Part shown: piece after piece, positions 7,328-15,296 of the stretch
Position numbering within the stretch: position 1 is the stretch's first letter
How the letters are laid out: every line of letters starts with the position of its first letter
IMG/VR virus record: IMGVR_UViG_3300023703_000855
Location: 1 to 48,776 of that record
Source of the DNA: a virus
Reading direction: 5' to 3' (one strand)
Length of the DNA stretch: 48,776 bases
Translations under genes and position numbers: made by a program
Notes under the pieces: model-generated
What the model was told of the DNA's origin: nothing
The model's input: only the letters and a program-made list of their open reading frames with translations
The model's database searches: none

Positions 7328-7669
7328 ATGATTTCTCAACTACTTGCACGTTGGCGCTTTCGTAAGCACCCAAAGGATGACTACAGGGCGGACTACGAAA
7401 CCCTCATTAGGTTGGCTCGTCGCTGCGCATACGATCTTCGGCACACAATCGATCAACTTCCACCGGATCACTTCTACATAGAAGAGATGGGAATGCGCAA
7501 CCGATCTAACTGGTGGGTGGCTCAGTTTTCAAAGGGCAATCCCGGCAAAGACTATCGACACGAAATGCAGCGCGATATTGATCACCTGAGATACGAGCTA
7601 GACAAACTTCACGCTTGGTGCGCAGAGCGCGGATTGAATCCGCCAGACAGCCGAGATATTCCGTTTTAA
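7328..7669 (+). CDS. Hypothetical phage protein, 113 aa
   Basis: A soluble, helical, charged protein ('DYETLIRLARRCAYDLRHTI', later 'EMQRDIDHLRYELDKLHAWC'), ending Pro-Pro-Asp-Ser-Arg. The AAGGAG supplied by the preceding repeat lies 6 bases before the ATG. No family recognised. Confidence 0.65.
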   Translation: MISQLLARWRFRKHPKDDYRADYETLIRLARRCAYDLRHTIDQLPPDHFYIEEMGMRNRSNWWVAQFSKGNPGKDYRHEMQRDIDHLRYELDKLHAWCAERGLNPPDSRDIPF

Positions 7670-7681
7670 GGAGAAAAGCAC

Positions 7682-7807
7682 ATGACATGCAAACACAGAT
7701 ACGAGCCGACCAACTTCGGCATCAAGTACCGCAACCCAAAAGATTATTGGTGGTGCTGCAAACGTTGCGGACACACCATATTTTCTGGACTCAAGGAGCG
7801 ATCATGA
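7682..7807 (+). CDS. Mini zinc-ribbon-like protein, 41 aa
   Basis: ATG 7682 follows AAGGAGAAA. The 41-residue product has Cys3, His5, Cys25-Cys26 and Cys29, with 'WWCCKRCGHTIF' giving a typical C-x2-C zinc knuckle. The stop overlaps the next ATG (ATGA at 7804). It is small but well framed. Role unknown. Confidence 0.6.
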   Translation: MTCKHRYEPTNFGIKYRNPKDYWWCCKRCGHTIFSGLKERS

Positions 7808-7992
7808 GCGCCGTCAGACAATTGGCAGCATCGATTGAGCAGGTCTCCAAGTCAATGCTAGAGTTGGGCGAGGCGTTCTATCAACGCATCACTCGAGAGT
7901 CAAAACGAATCGATGCACTCGAGCAAGAGATCGAGCGACTCAAGCGCGAGCCTCGCAAATCATTTGGACAAAAGATCAGGGAAAGATCATGA
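7804..7992 (+). CDS. Small coiled-coil protein, 62 aa
   Basis: Starts at ATG 7804, overlapping the previous stop. Heptad-like 'IDALEQEIERLKREP' near residues 38-52 indicates a coiled coil, with a basic tail. No family recognised. Overlaps the next gene by 4 bases. Confidence 0.6.
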   Translation: MSAVRQLAASIEQVSKSMLELGEAFYQRITRESKRIDALEQEIERLKREPRKSFGQKIRERS

Positions 7993-8183
7993 GCAGGAAC
8001 GACATCACCGGCGACTCACTCGTGAGCAGGGTTGCCACAAAGGAATACACCGAGTCACACGAGCGGATATTTGGCAAGCGCCCACCGTGGTACGTGACGC
8101 GCGATGAGCGAGCAAAGCAGGAGCAAGAGAATGAACATCGACAAGCTGAAGCTGGACAAGCCAGCACCACTGACGAACGCTGA
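7989..8183 (+). CDS. Hypothetical short phage protein, 64 aa
   Basis: The N-terminal 'MSRNDITGDSLVSRVATKEY...ERIFGKRPPW' is a pattern I associate with short conserved phage proteins of unknown role. The C-terminal 20 residues overlap the start of the next gene (53 bases) and are low-complexity, so the conserved part is residues 1-35. The ATG overlaps the previous stop. Confidence 0.55.
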   Translation: MSRNDITGDSLVSRVATKEYTESHERIFGKRPPWYVTRDERAKQEQENEHRQAEAGQASTTDER

Positions 8184-8406
8184 GCGCCAAAAGCGTTGGC
8201 GTGCGAAGCAGGCAAGTCGAGGCATTACCGTGGCTTTCCACGCACACACCGAGGCCACGGCTGCCCTCATATACCTGCGCAAGCAGTGGGGCTTCACCAG
8301 CAATCAGGAGGCGGTCGAGGCTGCGCTGCGTCACCTTGCACTCGAGACTCGCATGGGTTTAAAGCGCATCCAACTGGACGCCGTTGACGTCATCGGGAAC
8401 CGGTGA
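8131..8406 (+). CDS. Ribbon-helix-helix-like DNA-binding protein, 91 aa
   Basis: ATG 8131 is preferred over ATG 8104 because AGGAG (8119-8123) is 7 bases upstream. After 'NAERQKRWRAKQASRG' the protein reads as a beta strand ('ITVAFHAHTEATAAL') plus two helices ('SNQEAVEAALRHLA'), the layout of RHH regulators. It may regulate phage promoters. The promoter at 8384-8412 overlaps its own 3' end. Confidence 0.6.
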   Translation: MNIDKLKLDKPAPLTNAERQKRWRAKQASRGITVAFHAHTEATAALIYLRKQWGFTSNQEAVEAALRHLALETRMGLKRIQLDAVDVIGNR

Positions 8407-8412
8407 TATAGT
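8384..8412 (+). promoter_or_regulatory. Strong sigma70 promoter (late, head genes)
   Basis: TTGACG (8384-8389, 5/6), exactly 17 bases, then TATAGT (8407-8412, 5/6). The -10 starts directly after the TGA of the RHH-like gene. Transcription would begin near 8419 and meet the terminator at 8441 after about 20-45 bases, so read-through into the terminase genes probably needs antitermination or leaky termination. A related unit lies at 12945-13016. Confidence 0.75.
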
Positions 8413-8440
8413 GCGCCTCGGAGCAGTGTCTCCAAAATCA

Positions 8441-8463
8441 GCCCGCCGCGTGCGGGCTTTTTC
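8441..8463 (+). terminator. Rho-independent terminator in the late leader
   Basis: GCCCGC (8441-8446) pairs with GCGGGC (8452-8457) around a 5-base loop and is followed by TTTTT. It ends the short transcript from the 8384-8412 promoter and the early operon arriving from the left. Upstream, GGAG (8420-8423) and CTCC (8430-8433) can form a smaller leader hairpin. Confidence 0.8.
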
Positions 8464-8556
8464 ATTTTTATTGACCCCCTGCCGCCCTTTCAAGTGTCCG
8501 TCTCCCATGAGATAGGGATGGCTAGGGGCGTCATTCACCCTTGTGGAGACGTCACC

Positions 8557-8715
8557 ATGAACAAGCAAACCCCAGCCCAGCAAAAGAAAGTGGGCCTCAT
8601 CATGCGCGAGTTCGCCAAGGGCCAGCTCCACTCAGGCAAGGGCGGTCCCATCGTCAAGGACCAGAAGCAGGCCGTGGCTATTGCCATGAGCCAAGCCCGC
8701 CAACTCAAGAAGTGA
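8557..8715 (+). CDS. DUF6496-type small basic protein, 52 aa
   Basis: ATG 8557 is chosen (TGGAGA 13 bases upstream) over an in-frame start further left. The pattern 'MREFAKGQLHSGKGGPIVKD' then 'KQAVAIAMSQARQLKK' matches DUF6496 proteins, which occur next to phage packaging genes and have no proven role. It lies directly before the terminase small subunit. Confidence 0.7.
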   Translation: MNKQTPAQQKKVGLIMREFAKGQLHSGKGGPIVKDQKQAVAIAMSQARQLKK

Positions 8716-8716
8716 T

Positions 8717-9229
8717 ATGAGCGACACACCCGAAAAGAAACCCCGCCGCAAGTACGTGCCAGAGACGGTGGCACTACACCGCAAGCCAGAGCGCGACGCC
8801 GCCGAGGTTTTGCGTGAGCAGGTTCTTGCCGTGGCCGACGACGTCTTTGACCGCTACGTGTGGGGTGAATCTTTTCAAGCCATCGCTGACACGCTTGACT
8901 TCAAGGTGGCTGGCTGGAAACTGCGTGCCATCCTGATGGAGCACGAATCAACCAAGGAAACCTACGCCAAGATCGGCGCCCTGCGCGCCCACAACTTGGT
9001 GGACGCTGCCATCGACTATGGCCGCAGTGCTGCAGCCATCGGTGACGCCGCAGGCTTTCGCGTCGCCGTCGACACCAACCTCAAAGTGGCGGCCAAGCTC
9101 AACGCCTTGGACTATGGCGACAAGTCTAAGCTCGAGCTGACTGGCAAGAACGGTGGCGCCATCGAGGTCAAGGCCGACCTCACGCTGACCGCTGAGCAAG
9201 CCTACGAGCGCATGGTCAAAGGGATGTGA
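8717..9229 (+). CDS. terS: Terminase small subunit
   Basis: A 170-residue protein immediately upstream of the large subunit. An N-terminal helical DNA-binding part ('GESFQAIADTLDFKVAGWKL' is HTH-like, about residues 50-70) is followed by helices and the typical tail 'KSKLELTGKNGGAIEVKADLTLT', ending 'AYERMVKGM'. It should recognise phage DNA and recruit the large subunit for packaging. The stop overlaps the next start (TGATG). Confidence 0.85.
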   Translation: MSDTPEKKPRRKYVPETVALHRKPERDAAEVLREQVLAVADDVFDRYVWGESFQAIADTLDFKVAGWKLRAILMEHESTKETYAKIGALRAHNLVDAAIDYGRSAAAIGDAAGFRVAVDTNLKVAAKLNALDYGDKSKLELTGKNGGAIEVKADLTLTAEQAYERMVKGM

Positions 9230-10746
9230 TGGAAAACTTCGACTGGATCAACCCGAACTACGAAGAGGTTTTCAAGCAGCGCGTCGAGCGCCTCGAGCGC
9301 ATGCGTGCGCAGCCCGAGATCGTGCACCGCCTCAAAGATTACTACGCTGGCAACCCCGCCGACTTCATCAACGACTGGGGCATGACGTTTGACCCACGCT
9401 TGGCCGAACGTGGGTTGCGCACCGTGGTCCCATTCGTTCTGTTCCCAAAGCAGCGCGAGTTCATTGACTGGCTGCTGCAACGCTGGATGAGCCGCGAGGA
9501 CGGCCTAGTCGAGAAGTCTCGTGACATGGGCCTGAGCTGGCTCACCGTGGGCTTCGCAGCTTGGATGATGCTGTTCAAGACCGGCACTGTGGTGGGCTTC
9601 GGCTCGCGCAAAGAGAGCTACGTCGACCAGATCGGCAACCCCGCGTCGCTGTTCTGGAAGGTGCGAGAGTTCATCAACCTGCTGCCAGCCGAGTTCCAGC
9701 CTGACAGCTGGGACCCTAGCAAGCATGCGCCGTTCATGAAGATCCAGAACCCAGAGAACGGGTCGTTCATCACTGGCGAGGCTGGCGACAACATTGGCCG
9801 CGGTAACCGCACGTCAATCTATTTCGTGGACGAGGCCGCATTCTTGGAGCACCCAGAGTCAGCCGACGCCGCGCTGTCCCAAACCTCCAACTGTCGACTG
9901 TATGTGTCCACGCCCAACGGCGCGGGCAACCCGTTCTATCGCCGCGCGCACGACGGCAAGACCAAGAAGTTCGTCTTCGACTGGCGTGACGACCCGCGCA
10001 AAGACGATGCGTGGTACGAGAAGCAAAAGGCTACGCTCGACCCCGTCGTGCTGGCGCAAGAGGTGGACCGCAGCTACACAGCCTCGGTGGCCAACGCGTT
10101 CATCCCTGGCGAGCTGGTCATGGCCGCTTCGCGCAAAGGCCCCATGGACGTCATACCCTACGGCCCGATCATCATGGGCATTGACGTCGCCCGCTTTGGT
10201 GACGACGGCAGCTCAATCAGCCTGCGCCAAGGGCGCGTGCTGCTGCGACAGATCAACTTCCGCGGCGCTGATGTGGTGGACGTTGCCGGCAGGGCCAAAG
10301 AGGTGTACCGCGAGCAGATGGGTGAGATCGCCCAGATCGCAGTCGATACCATCGGCATTGGCTCCGGTGTGGCGGACATCCTGCGTCGCGACTTTGGCGA
10401 CATCGTGGTGGACGTCAACAGCTCGCTGCGCATGAGCGACGGCAAGAGCTACAACCTGCGCGCGCACATGTGGCGCGAAATGCGTGAGTGGCTCAAGAAC
10501 GGCGCCTCCATTCCAAACGACAATGACCTCATCACCGACCTTACTGCGTTGCAGTACGGCTACAAGGGTGGTGAGCTGCTGCTCGAGAGCAAGCAAGACG
10601 CCAAGAAGCGCGGCATCAAATCCCCAGACCGAGCTGATAGCTTGGCTCTGACATTCGCTTACCCGGTCGAGAAGAAAGACGACTGGGTTGTTCCAACTGG
10701 GCAGCACCATGCGTGGGCTGCGCTGGATGAAGTCACTGGATACTAG
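9229..10746 (+). CDS. terL: Terminase large subunit (packaging ATPase/nuclease)
   Basis: A 505-residue protein from ATG 9229 (a GTG at 9226 is directly before it). The ATPase half has the terminase-type Walker A 'EKSRDMGLSW' (about 95-104) and Walker B 'IYFVDEAAF' (about 196-206). The nuclease half has an RNase H-like 'IMGIDVARFGDDGS' (Asp near 319) and 'SPDRADSLALTF' (about 465-476). It pumps DNA into the prohead through the portal and cuts the concatemer. Gene order small subunit, large subunit, portal is standard. Confidence 0.93.
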   Translation: MENFDWINPNYEEVFKQRVERLERMRAQPEIVHRLKDYYAGNPADFINDWGMTFDPRLAERGLRTVVPFVLFPKQREFIDWLLQRWMSREDGLVEKSRDMGLSWLTVGFAAWMMLFKTGTVVGFGSRKESYVDQIGNPASLFWKVREFINLLPAEFQPDSWDPSKHAPFMKIQNPENGSFITGEAGDNIGRGNRTSIYFVDEAAFLEHPESADAALSQTSNCRLYVSTPNGAGNPFYRRAHDGKTKKFVFDWRDDPRKDDAWYEKQKATLDPVVLAQEVDRSYTASVANAFIPGELVMAASRKGPMDVIPYGPIIMGIDVARFGDDGSSISLRQGRVLLRQINFRGADVVDVAGRAKEVYREQMGEIAQIAVDTIGIGSGVADILRRDFGDIVVDVNSSLRMSDGKSYNLRAHMWREMREWLKNGASIPNDNDLITDLTALQYGYKGGELLLESKQDAKKRGIKSPDRADSLALTFAYPVEKKDDWVVPTGQHHAWAALDEVTGY

Positions 10747-10762
10747 CCAAAAAGAGAACATT

Positions 10763-12943
10763 ATGCACAACCCAGACGAAAACAAACAACACCTCGCCGT
10801 CATCGACGGCAACGAGATCATGACGCGCGAGCAATACGACCAGCGCGTGCACCAAGAGGTCGAGAAGTTGCACGGCATGTTCTCGCAGCTGCGCGACAAG
10901 TGGGTGCAGCACCGCGCTCAAAGCAACGTCGAGAAGCGTTGGCGCCGTGCGGCTCAGCTCTACTGGGGCGAGCACAACACCACGACCGGCGAGTTTGAGA
11001 ACACGTTACGTAACGGCCCGCCCGCCCGCAAGGTCACGGACGGCAACCGCTCACGCGTGGTGGTCAACATCGTGCGCCCCAAGGTGGACCAAGCCATTGC
11101 GCGCATGTGCGAGATTCTGTTCCCCACCGACGACAAGAACTGGGGCATCAAGCCTACGCCAATCCCAGACATAGCCAACATGATGGGCGACGAGCGCAAG
11201 ACGGTGAATCCACAGACCGGCGAACCCACCGGAATGACGGCAAACCAAGAGGCTCAGTTGGTGGTTGAGGCTGCCAAGAAGTCCGCTGAATCCATGGAGA
11301 AGTCCATCGACGACAGCCTGACCGAGGCTAAGTTCAATGGCGAGAGTCGTGAGCTGATCGACAACGCTGTGCGATTGGGCACAGGCATCATGCACGGCCC
11401 CTTTCCAGCCCGTCAAACGAGCAAGGTGTGGATACCCCAGCAGGGTGGCACGCAAATGCTTCAGATCAACGAATCCATCGTCCCATCGTCCGAGTCGCTC
11501 GACCCATGGAACACCTTCTTTGATCCAGCCTGCGGCAACGACCACCAGCGTGGCCGTGGTTTCTTCATCCGTCGCGACGTAACCCGCAAGGAATTGCGCC
11601 GCCTCGTGGGCATTCCTGGCTACGATGCCGACGCTATCCGCGACGTGCTGCGCGCGCCACCCAACCGCATCCGTGTGGCCGAGGGCCGCGTCATGCGCGA
11701 CGTCATCAAGGAAGACAGCTACGAGATGTGGACCTATCACGGCGAGATCGAGCCTGACGAGATGGAGTTGCTGACCATGCGCACCAACGCCGACCCGTTG
11801 ACTGACGTCGACTTCGGTGTACTGATCATGGTGAACGACAAAGTCATCGGCGCCATGGAGTCGTGGGTCGAAGACAAGAGTCTGCCGGTTGACGTGTGGT
11901 GCTGGCGCAAGTCCGACGACTCGCCTTATGGCTTTGGCTTGTGCGACGAGCTGGAGCACCAGCAGCGCGTGGTGAACTCTGCTTGGCGTCAGGTCATGGA
12001 CAACGGTCGCACCTCGCTTGGCGGCCAAGTGGTCATGCGCAAGGGCATGGTCATTCCACAGAACGGCAGCTACGAGATCACGCCCAACAAGATCTGGCTG
12101 GCCAAGGACGACACCGAGGACGTGAGCAAAGCCTTCAGCGTGTTCGAGTTCAACAGCCACTTGCAAGAGCTGCTTGCCATCGCGCAGGCAGCCATGACAT
12201 TTGCTGAGCAAGAGACCGGCATGCCCCAGCTCATGGGTGGCGAGAAGGGTAGCGCGCCCGAGACTGTCGGCGGCATGGTCATGCTGTACAACAACGCCAA
12301 CAGCGTGCTGCGCCAGCGCGTCAAGCTGTATGACGACTGCATCACCCGCCCACACATCGGTCGCTACTACGACTGGAAGATGGCCAACGATCCAGATCCA
12401 GAGATCAAGGGCGACTACGAGGTCGACGCCCGCGGCAGCACTGCGCTGATCGAGCGCGACATCCAGAACCAAGCCCTGCTGAACCTGGCCAACATCACCA
12501 ACAACCCACGCTACGTGCCTTACATGAAGGACCGTGCTGAGTTGCAGGCTATCTTGAAAGCATTCAAGGTCAACCCTGAAGAGCTGATGAAGTCCGAGGA
12601 TGAGTACAACCAGTTCATGGAGCAGCAAGCTAAGCAAGGCCAGCAGCAAGATCCTCGCATCGTGGCAGCCCAGATGAAGGCTCAGACCGAAGCGGCCAAG
12701 CTGGAAGACAACAAGGCTCAGCGAGAGTTTGAGGCGCAGAAGGAGCAGGGTGAGTACGAGATCGCGATGACTGATGCCTCCATCACTCGAGACCTTGGCA
12801 TCGCCAAGCTCGAGCAGGACGGCACGCTGACCCGCGAGGAGATCGCAGCCAAAGAACGCTTGGCCTCGCTCGAGATAAACAACGAGCGCGAGCTGTTCAA
12901 TGCCGAGGCCGCCATCAAGGTGAACCAAGGTTCTGGAATTTAA
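10763..12943 (+). CDS. Portal protein
   Basis: A 726-residue protein starting at ATG 10763; in-frame codons to its left overlap the terminase gene. The core has the portal-type 'NIVRPKVDQAIARMCEILFP' and 'SYEMWTYHGEIEPDEME', with 'KSDDSPYGFGLCDELEHQQR' and 'PQLMGGEKGSAPETVGGMVM' in the middle. The last 130 residues are a Gln/Glu-rich coiled coil, like the barrel of podovirus portals. The length fits podovirus portals. It forms the ring for DNA entry and tail attachment. Confidence 0.88.
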   Translation: MHNPDENKQHLAVIDGNEIMTREQYDQRVHQEVEKLHGMFSQLRDKWVQHRAQSNVEKRWRRAAQLYWGEHNTTTGEFENTLRNGPPARKVTDGNRSRVVVNIVRPKVDQAIARMCEILFPTDDKNWGIKPTPIPDIANMMGDERKTVNPQTGEPTGMTANQEAQLVVEAAKKSAESMEKSIDDSLTEAKFNGESRELIDNAVRLGTGIMHGPFPARQTSKVWIPQQGGTQMLQINESIVPSSESLDPWNTFFDPACGNDHQRGRGFFIRRDVTRKELRRLVGIPGYDADAIRDVLRAPPNRIRVAEGRVMRDVIKEDSYEMWTYHGEIEPDEMELLTMRTNADPLTDVDFGVLIMVNDKVIGAMESWVEDKSLPVDVWCWRKSDDSPYGFGLCDELEHQQRVVNSAWRQVMDNGRTSLGGQVVMRKGMVIPQNGSYEITPNKIWLAKDDTEDVSKAFSVFEFNSHLQELLAIAQAAMTFAEQETGMPQLMGGEKGSAPETVGGMVMLYNNANSVLRQRVKLYDDCITRPHIGRYYDWKMANDPDPEIKGDYEVDARGSTALIERDIQNQALLNLANITNNPRYVPYMKDRAELQAILKAFKVNPEELMKSEDEYNQFMEQQAKQGQQQDPRIVAAQMKAQTEAAKLEDNKAQREFEAQKEQGEYEIAMTDASITRDLGIAKLEQDGTLTREEIAAKERLASLEINNERELFNAEAAIKVNQGSGI

Positions 12944-12944
12944 T

Positions 12945-12973
12945 TTGCACATCGTCAAAAAATGATGTACATT
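12945..12973 (+). promoter_or_regulatory. Candidate promoter for the capsid genes
   Basis: TTGCAC (12945-12950), 17-base spacer, TACATT (12968-12973). The match is weaker than the 8.4-kb promoter, but the following leader aligns with that unit: TGAT-TA, CGC-TCGG, GCAG and TGTCTC occur in the same order and spacing, then a GCCCGC hairpin and T run. The shared layout supports real promoters at both places. Confidence 0.55.
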
Positions 12974-12979
12974 TCGCTT

Positions 12980-13016
12980 CGGGCAGGTGTCTCTTGATGC
13001 AGGCCCGCGGTTTTTT
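12980..13016 (+). terminator. Leader hairpin with T6 after the 12.9-kb promoter
   Basis: CGGGC (12980-12984) and GCCCG (13003-13007) can pair around an 18-base loop, with T6 at 13011-13016. It matches the terminator at 8441 in position within the leader. It is weaker, because the loop is long and three bases separate stem and T run. Confidence 0.5.
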
Positions 13017-13033
13017 CATGAGCCATTAGTTGA

Positions 13034-13066
13034 GGCGCCCCTTAAAAAAGGGCGCCTTTTCTTTTT
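13034..13066 (+). terminator. Rho-independent terminator upstream of the capsid operon
   Basis: GGCGCCC (13034-13040) pairs with GGGCGCC (13050-13056) and is followed by TTTTCTTTTT. It stands between the portal and the 13079 gene, so portal transcripts would stop here unless antiterminated. The ribosome-binding site of the next gene begins 3 bases after the T run. Confidence 0.85.
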
Positions 13067-13078
13067 CCGGAGACGACA

Positions 13079-13312
13079 TTGAAACTTGAAGACTTCCACA
13101 GCATGTGCTGGAAGCGGCTTTCGAAATTGATTGACGAACGGGTCGATGAATTACGAAAGCTCAACGACTCTGAACTGAGTCCTGAGAAAACAGCCTTGGT
13201 GCGTGGTGGCATCAAGGAACTGAAAAAGATCCTCGCCCTTGCAGAAGATGCAAGCGCGGGAGCAGCAGTCAGCCCCGATGAATTAAGCGGCGCCGACATT
13301 ACCCGCCAGTAA
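13079..13312 (+). CDS. Small helical head-region protein, 77 aa, TTG start
   Basis: Initiates at TTG 13079 with CCGGAG ideally placed at 13067-13072. The N-terminal 60 residues are helical and charged ('KLIDERVDELRKLNDSEL', 'GGIKELKKILALAEDA'), with a flexible Ala/Gly/Ser tail. Position between portal and scaffold suggests a minor head or assembly protein. No family recognised. Confidence 0.65.
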   Translation: MKLEDFHSMCWKRLSKLIDERVDELRKLNDSELSPEKTALVRGGIKELKKILALAEDASAGAAVSPDELSGADITRQ

Positions 13313-13337
13313 TGGTGACAAGTGAGACGACAACCAA

Positions 13338-14234
13338 ATGACCGTACAGGAACAAACTAACCCACAAGACGAAGCCCAGAAGATTTGGGACCAGCTCGAC
13401 GCTGAGGAAACTGGCAAGGCATTGCCGGACGACAAGGCTGAGGGAACTCAGGCAACTGAGTCATTGGATTCGCAAGAGGCATCAGATCAACGCCAGCAAG
13501 CACCCGCCGATCAGGCCGATGCAAGCGCAGGCGCTGGCGCTGAGAGCAACGAGCAATCATTGATGGACAAAATCGCTGGCTTGGAGAGCATGCTCTCACA
13601 AGTGACAACTCGTCTTCGGAATGCAGAAGGCCATATCGGCGGCTTGAATGGACAGTTGAAGCAACATCAGCAATTGGCCAAGCAAGTAGCCAACTCAGGC
13701 GGCGACGCGCCTAACGCGGATCAAATCCGTCAGGCGCAGAGCAGCCCAGAGGCCATGGCCAACTTAAAGCGCGACTACCCAGAGTTCGCGGACGCAATGG
13801 AGTCTGCCTTAAAGCAGCAGATGCTCGAGCAGGAGCAGCGCCTCAAAGCGTTGATCCAAGATCAAAAGGGTGGCGTCAGCCACGAAGAGATCGCTCAGAT
13901 GCGTTCAGAGCTGGCGGTGGAAGCAAAGCATCCAGGTTGGCAAGATCGTGTACAGACGCCTGAATTCATGGGCTGGCTGCAACGCCAGCAACCCGAAGTC
14001 CAGATGCTTGCGGCGAGCGAAAGCCCGCGAGATGCAATTCGATTGCTAGATCTGCACAACGAAGCCACGAATCCAGCAACGTCAGCAAACAAAACGCAGC
14101 GCCTTAGCTCTGCGGCGGCTATTCCTTCTGGGCGCAGCGCCGGTTCATCCGCACGCGGCAAAGCAGTAGAGGATATGACGCCACAGGAATATTGGCGCTA
14201 CCTCGATGAACTCGATAAGCAAAAAGGTAATTAA
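13338..14234 (+). CDS. Scaffolding protein (likely)
   Basis: 298 residues, acidic and Gln/Ala-rich, with an unstructured N terminus, a central coiled coil ('DKIAGLESMLSQVTTRLRNA') and a helical C terminus ending 'MTPQEYWRYLDELDKQKGN'. It lies directly before the major capsid gene with a 2-base gap, as phage scaffolds do. It would guide capsid assembly inside the prohead and leave before or during packaging. Assignment is by position and composition. Confidence 0.72.
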   Translation: MTVQEQTNPQDEAQKIWDQLDAEETGKALPDDKAEGTQATESLDSQEASDQRQQAPADQADASAGAGAESNEQSLMDKIAGLESMLSQVTTRLRNAEGHIGGLNGQLKQHQQLAKQVANSGGDAPNADQIRQAQSSPEAMANLKRDYPEFADAMESALKQQMLEQEQRLKALIQDQKGGVSHEEIAQMRSELAVEAKHPGWQDRVQTPEFMGWLQRQQPEVQMLAASESPRDAIRLLDLHNEATNPATSANKTQRLSSAAAIPSGRSAGSSARGKAVEDMTPQEYWRYLDELDKQKGN

Positions 14235-14236
14235 CC

Positions 14237-15283
14237 ATGCAAACGTATTCCTTAGTTCCCTCACGGAACCTCATCATGGCCGAGCGCGAAATGCTCAAGC
14301 ATGCTCAGCCAATCAAAGTTTTGTCAACCTTCGGTTCACAAAAACAAGTCCCTCAAAACAAGACTGACACCGTGGTGTTCCGTCGTGCTCTTCCTTTGGA
14401 TGCTGGCACAAACGGCGCTCCTAACGTGACAGCAAGCAACTACTTGATGCAAGAAGGCGTGACTCCAGCAGCTCGCACCATCACGTATCAAGACGTGCAA
14501 GTGACATTGCAACAGTACGGCGTGTTGATGAAAATCTCTAGCAAAGCTGAGTCTTTGTACGAAGACGACATCCCTGCTGACATGGTCAAGCTGGTTGGCG
14601 AGCACATGGCTACTCTGGAAGAGTTGATCTCTTACGGTGTGGTTCGTGGCGGCACCAACGTCGTGTTTGCCAACGGTACCGTGCGTACTGCTGTGAACAC
14701 TGCAGTGACCGTGAACAAGTTGCGTCAAGCTGCTCGCCAATTGGAGAGCGCACACGCACAACTCGTGACTGAGCGTCTGTCTGCCAGCGTGAACTTCGGT
14801 ACATCCGCTATCGAACCTGGCTACTTGGTGTTCATCCACACTGACTTGGAAGCCGACTTCCGTAACTTGTCCGTCAACGGCGTGACAGTGTTCACACCTG
14901 TGGCTAAGTACGGTTCACAAAAGCCAGTGCACGAGCGCGAGATCGGTACTGTTGAGCGTTTCCGCATCATCACATCGCCTTACTTCAAGCCATTCTTGGC
15001 TGCTGGTGGCACTGTGACTGCAGGCGCTTTCTTGTCTAACGGCGGCACCACTGGTACCACCGCTGACGTGTACCCAATCATGGTCGTTGGCCAAGAAGCT
15101 TGGGGTCAAGTTGCATTGAAGGGCCAAAACGCCATTCAACCAATCTACTTGCCCGCAAAGACAATCACCCACGCTAACCCAATGGGTCAGTTCGGTTATG
15201 TCGGCGCAAACTTCTGGAAGAACGCCGTCCGTCTCAATGAGAACTGGATGGTGAGGGTCGAGGTCGCAGCTTCTGGCTTGTGA
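14237..15283 (+). CDS. Major capsid protein, N4-gp56 type
   Basis: 348 residues. Segments characteristic of the N4-gp56 capsid family are visible: 'VTLQQYGVLMKISSKAESLY', then 'EHMATLEELISYGVVRGGTN', 'VNKLRQAARQLESAHAQL', and a C-terminal 'VGQEAWGQVALKG' followed by 'PMGQFGYVGANFWKNAVRL'. Codon choice shifts here to GCT, GGT, CGT and TTG, unlike the flanking genes, as expected for the most abundant virion protein. It forms the icosahedral shell. Confidence 0.88.
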   Translation: MQTYSLVPSRNLIMAEREMLKHAQPIKVLSTFGSQKQVPQNKTDTVVFRRALPLDAGTNGAPNVTASNYLMQEGVTPAARTITYQDVQVTLQQYGVLMKISSKAESLYEDDIPADMVKLVGEHMATLEELISYGVVRGGTNVVFANGTVRTAVNTAVTVNKLRQAARQLESAHAQLVTERLSASVNFGTSAIEPGYLVFIHTDLEADFRNLSVNGVTVFTPVAKYGSQKPVHEREIGTVERFRIITSPYFKPFLAAGGTVTAGAFLSNGGTTGTTADVYPIMVVGQEAWGQVALKGQNAIQPIYLPAKTITHANPMGQFGYVGANFWKNAVRLNENWMVRVEVAASGL

Positions 15284-15296
15284 TTATTCTGAGTGA

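Noticed and set aside
11051-12958. A 635-codon open frame on the minus strand opposite the portal gene
   Set aside because: It is antisense to a well-supported portal gene, is a product of its codon bias, shows no recognisable domain and has no ribosome-binding site.
13601-13668. Programmed frameshift at a head gene
   Set aside because: No slippery heptamer with an extended overlapping frame was evident near the scaffold or capsid genes.
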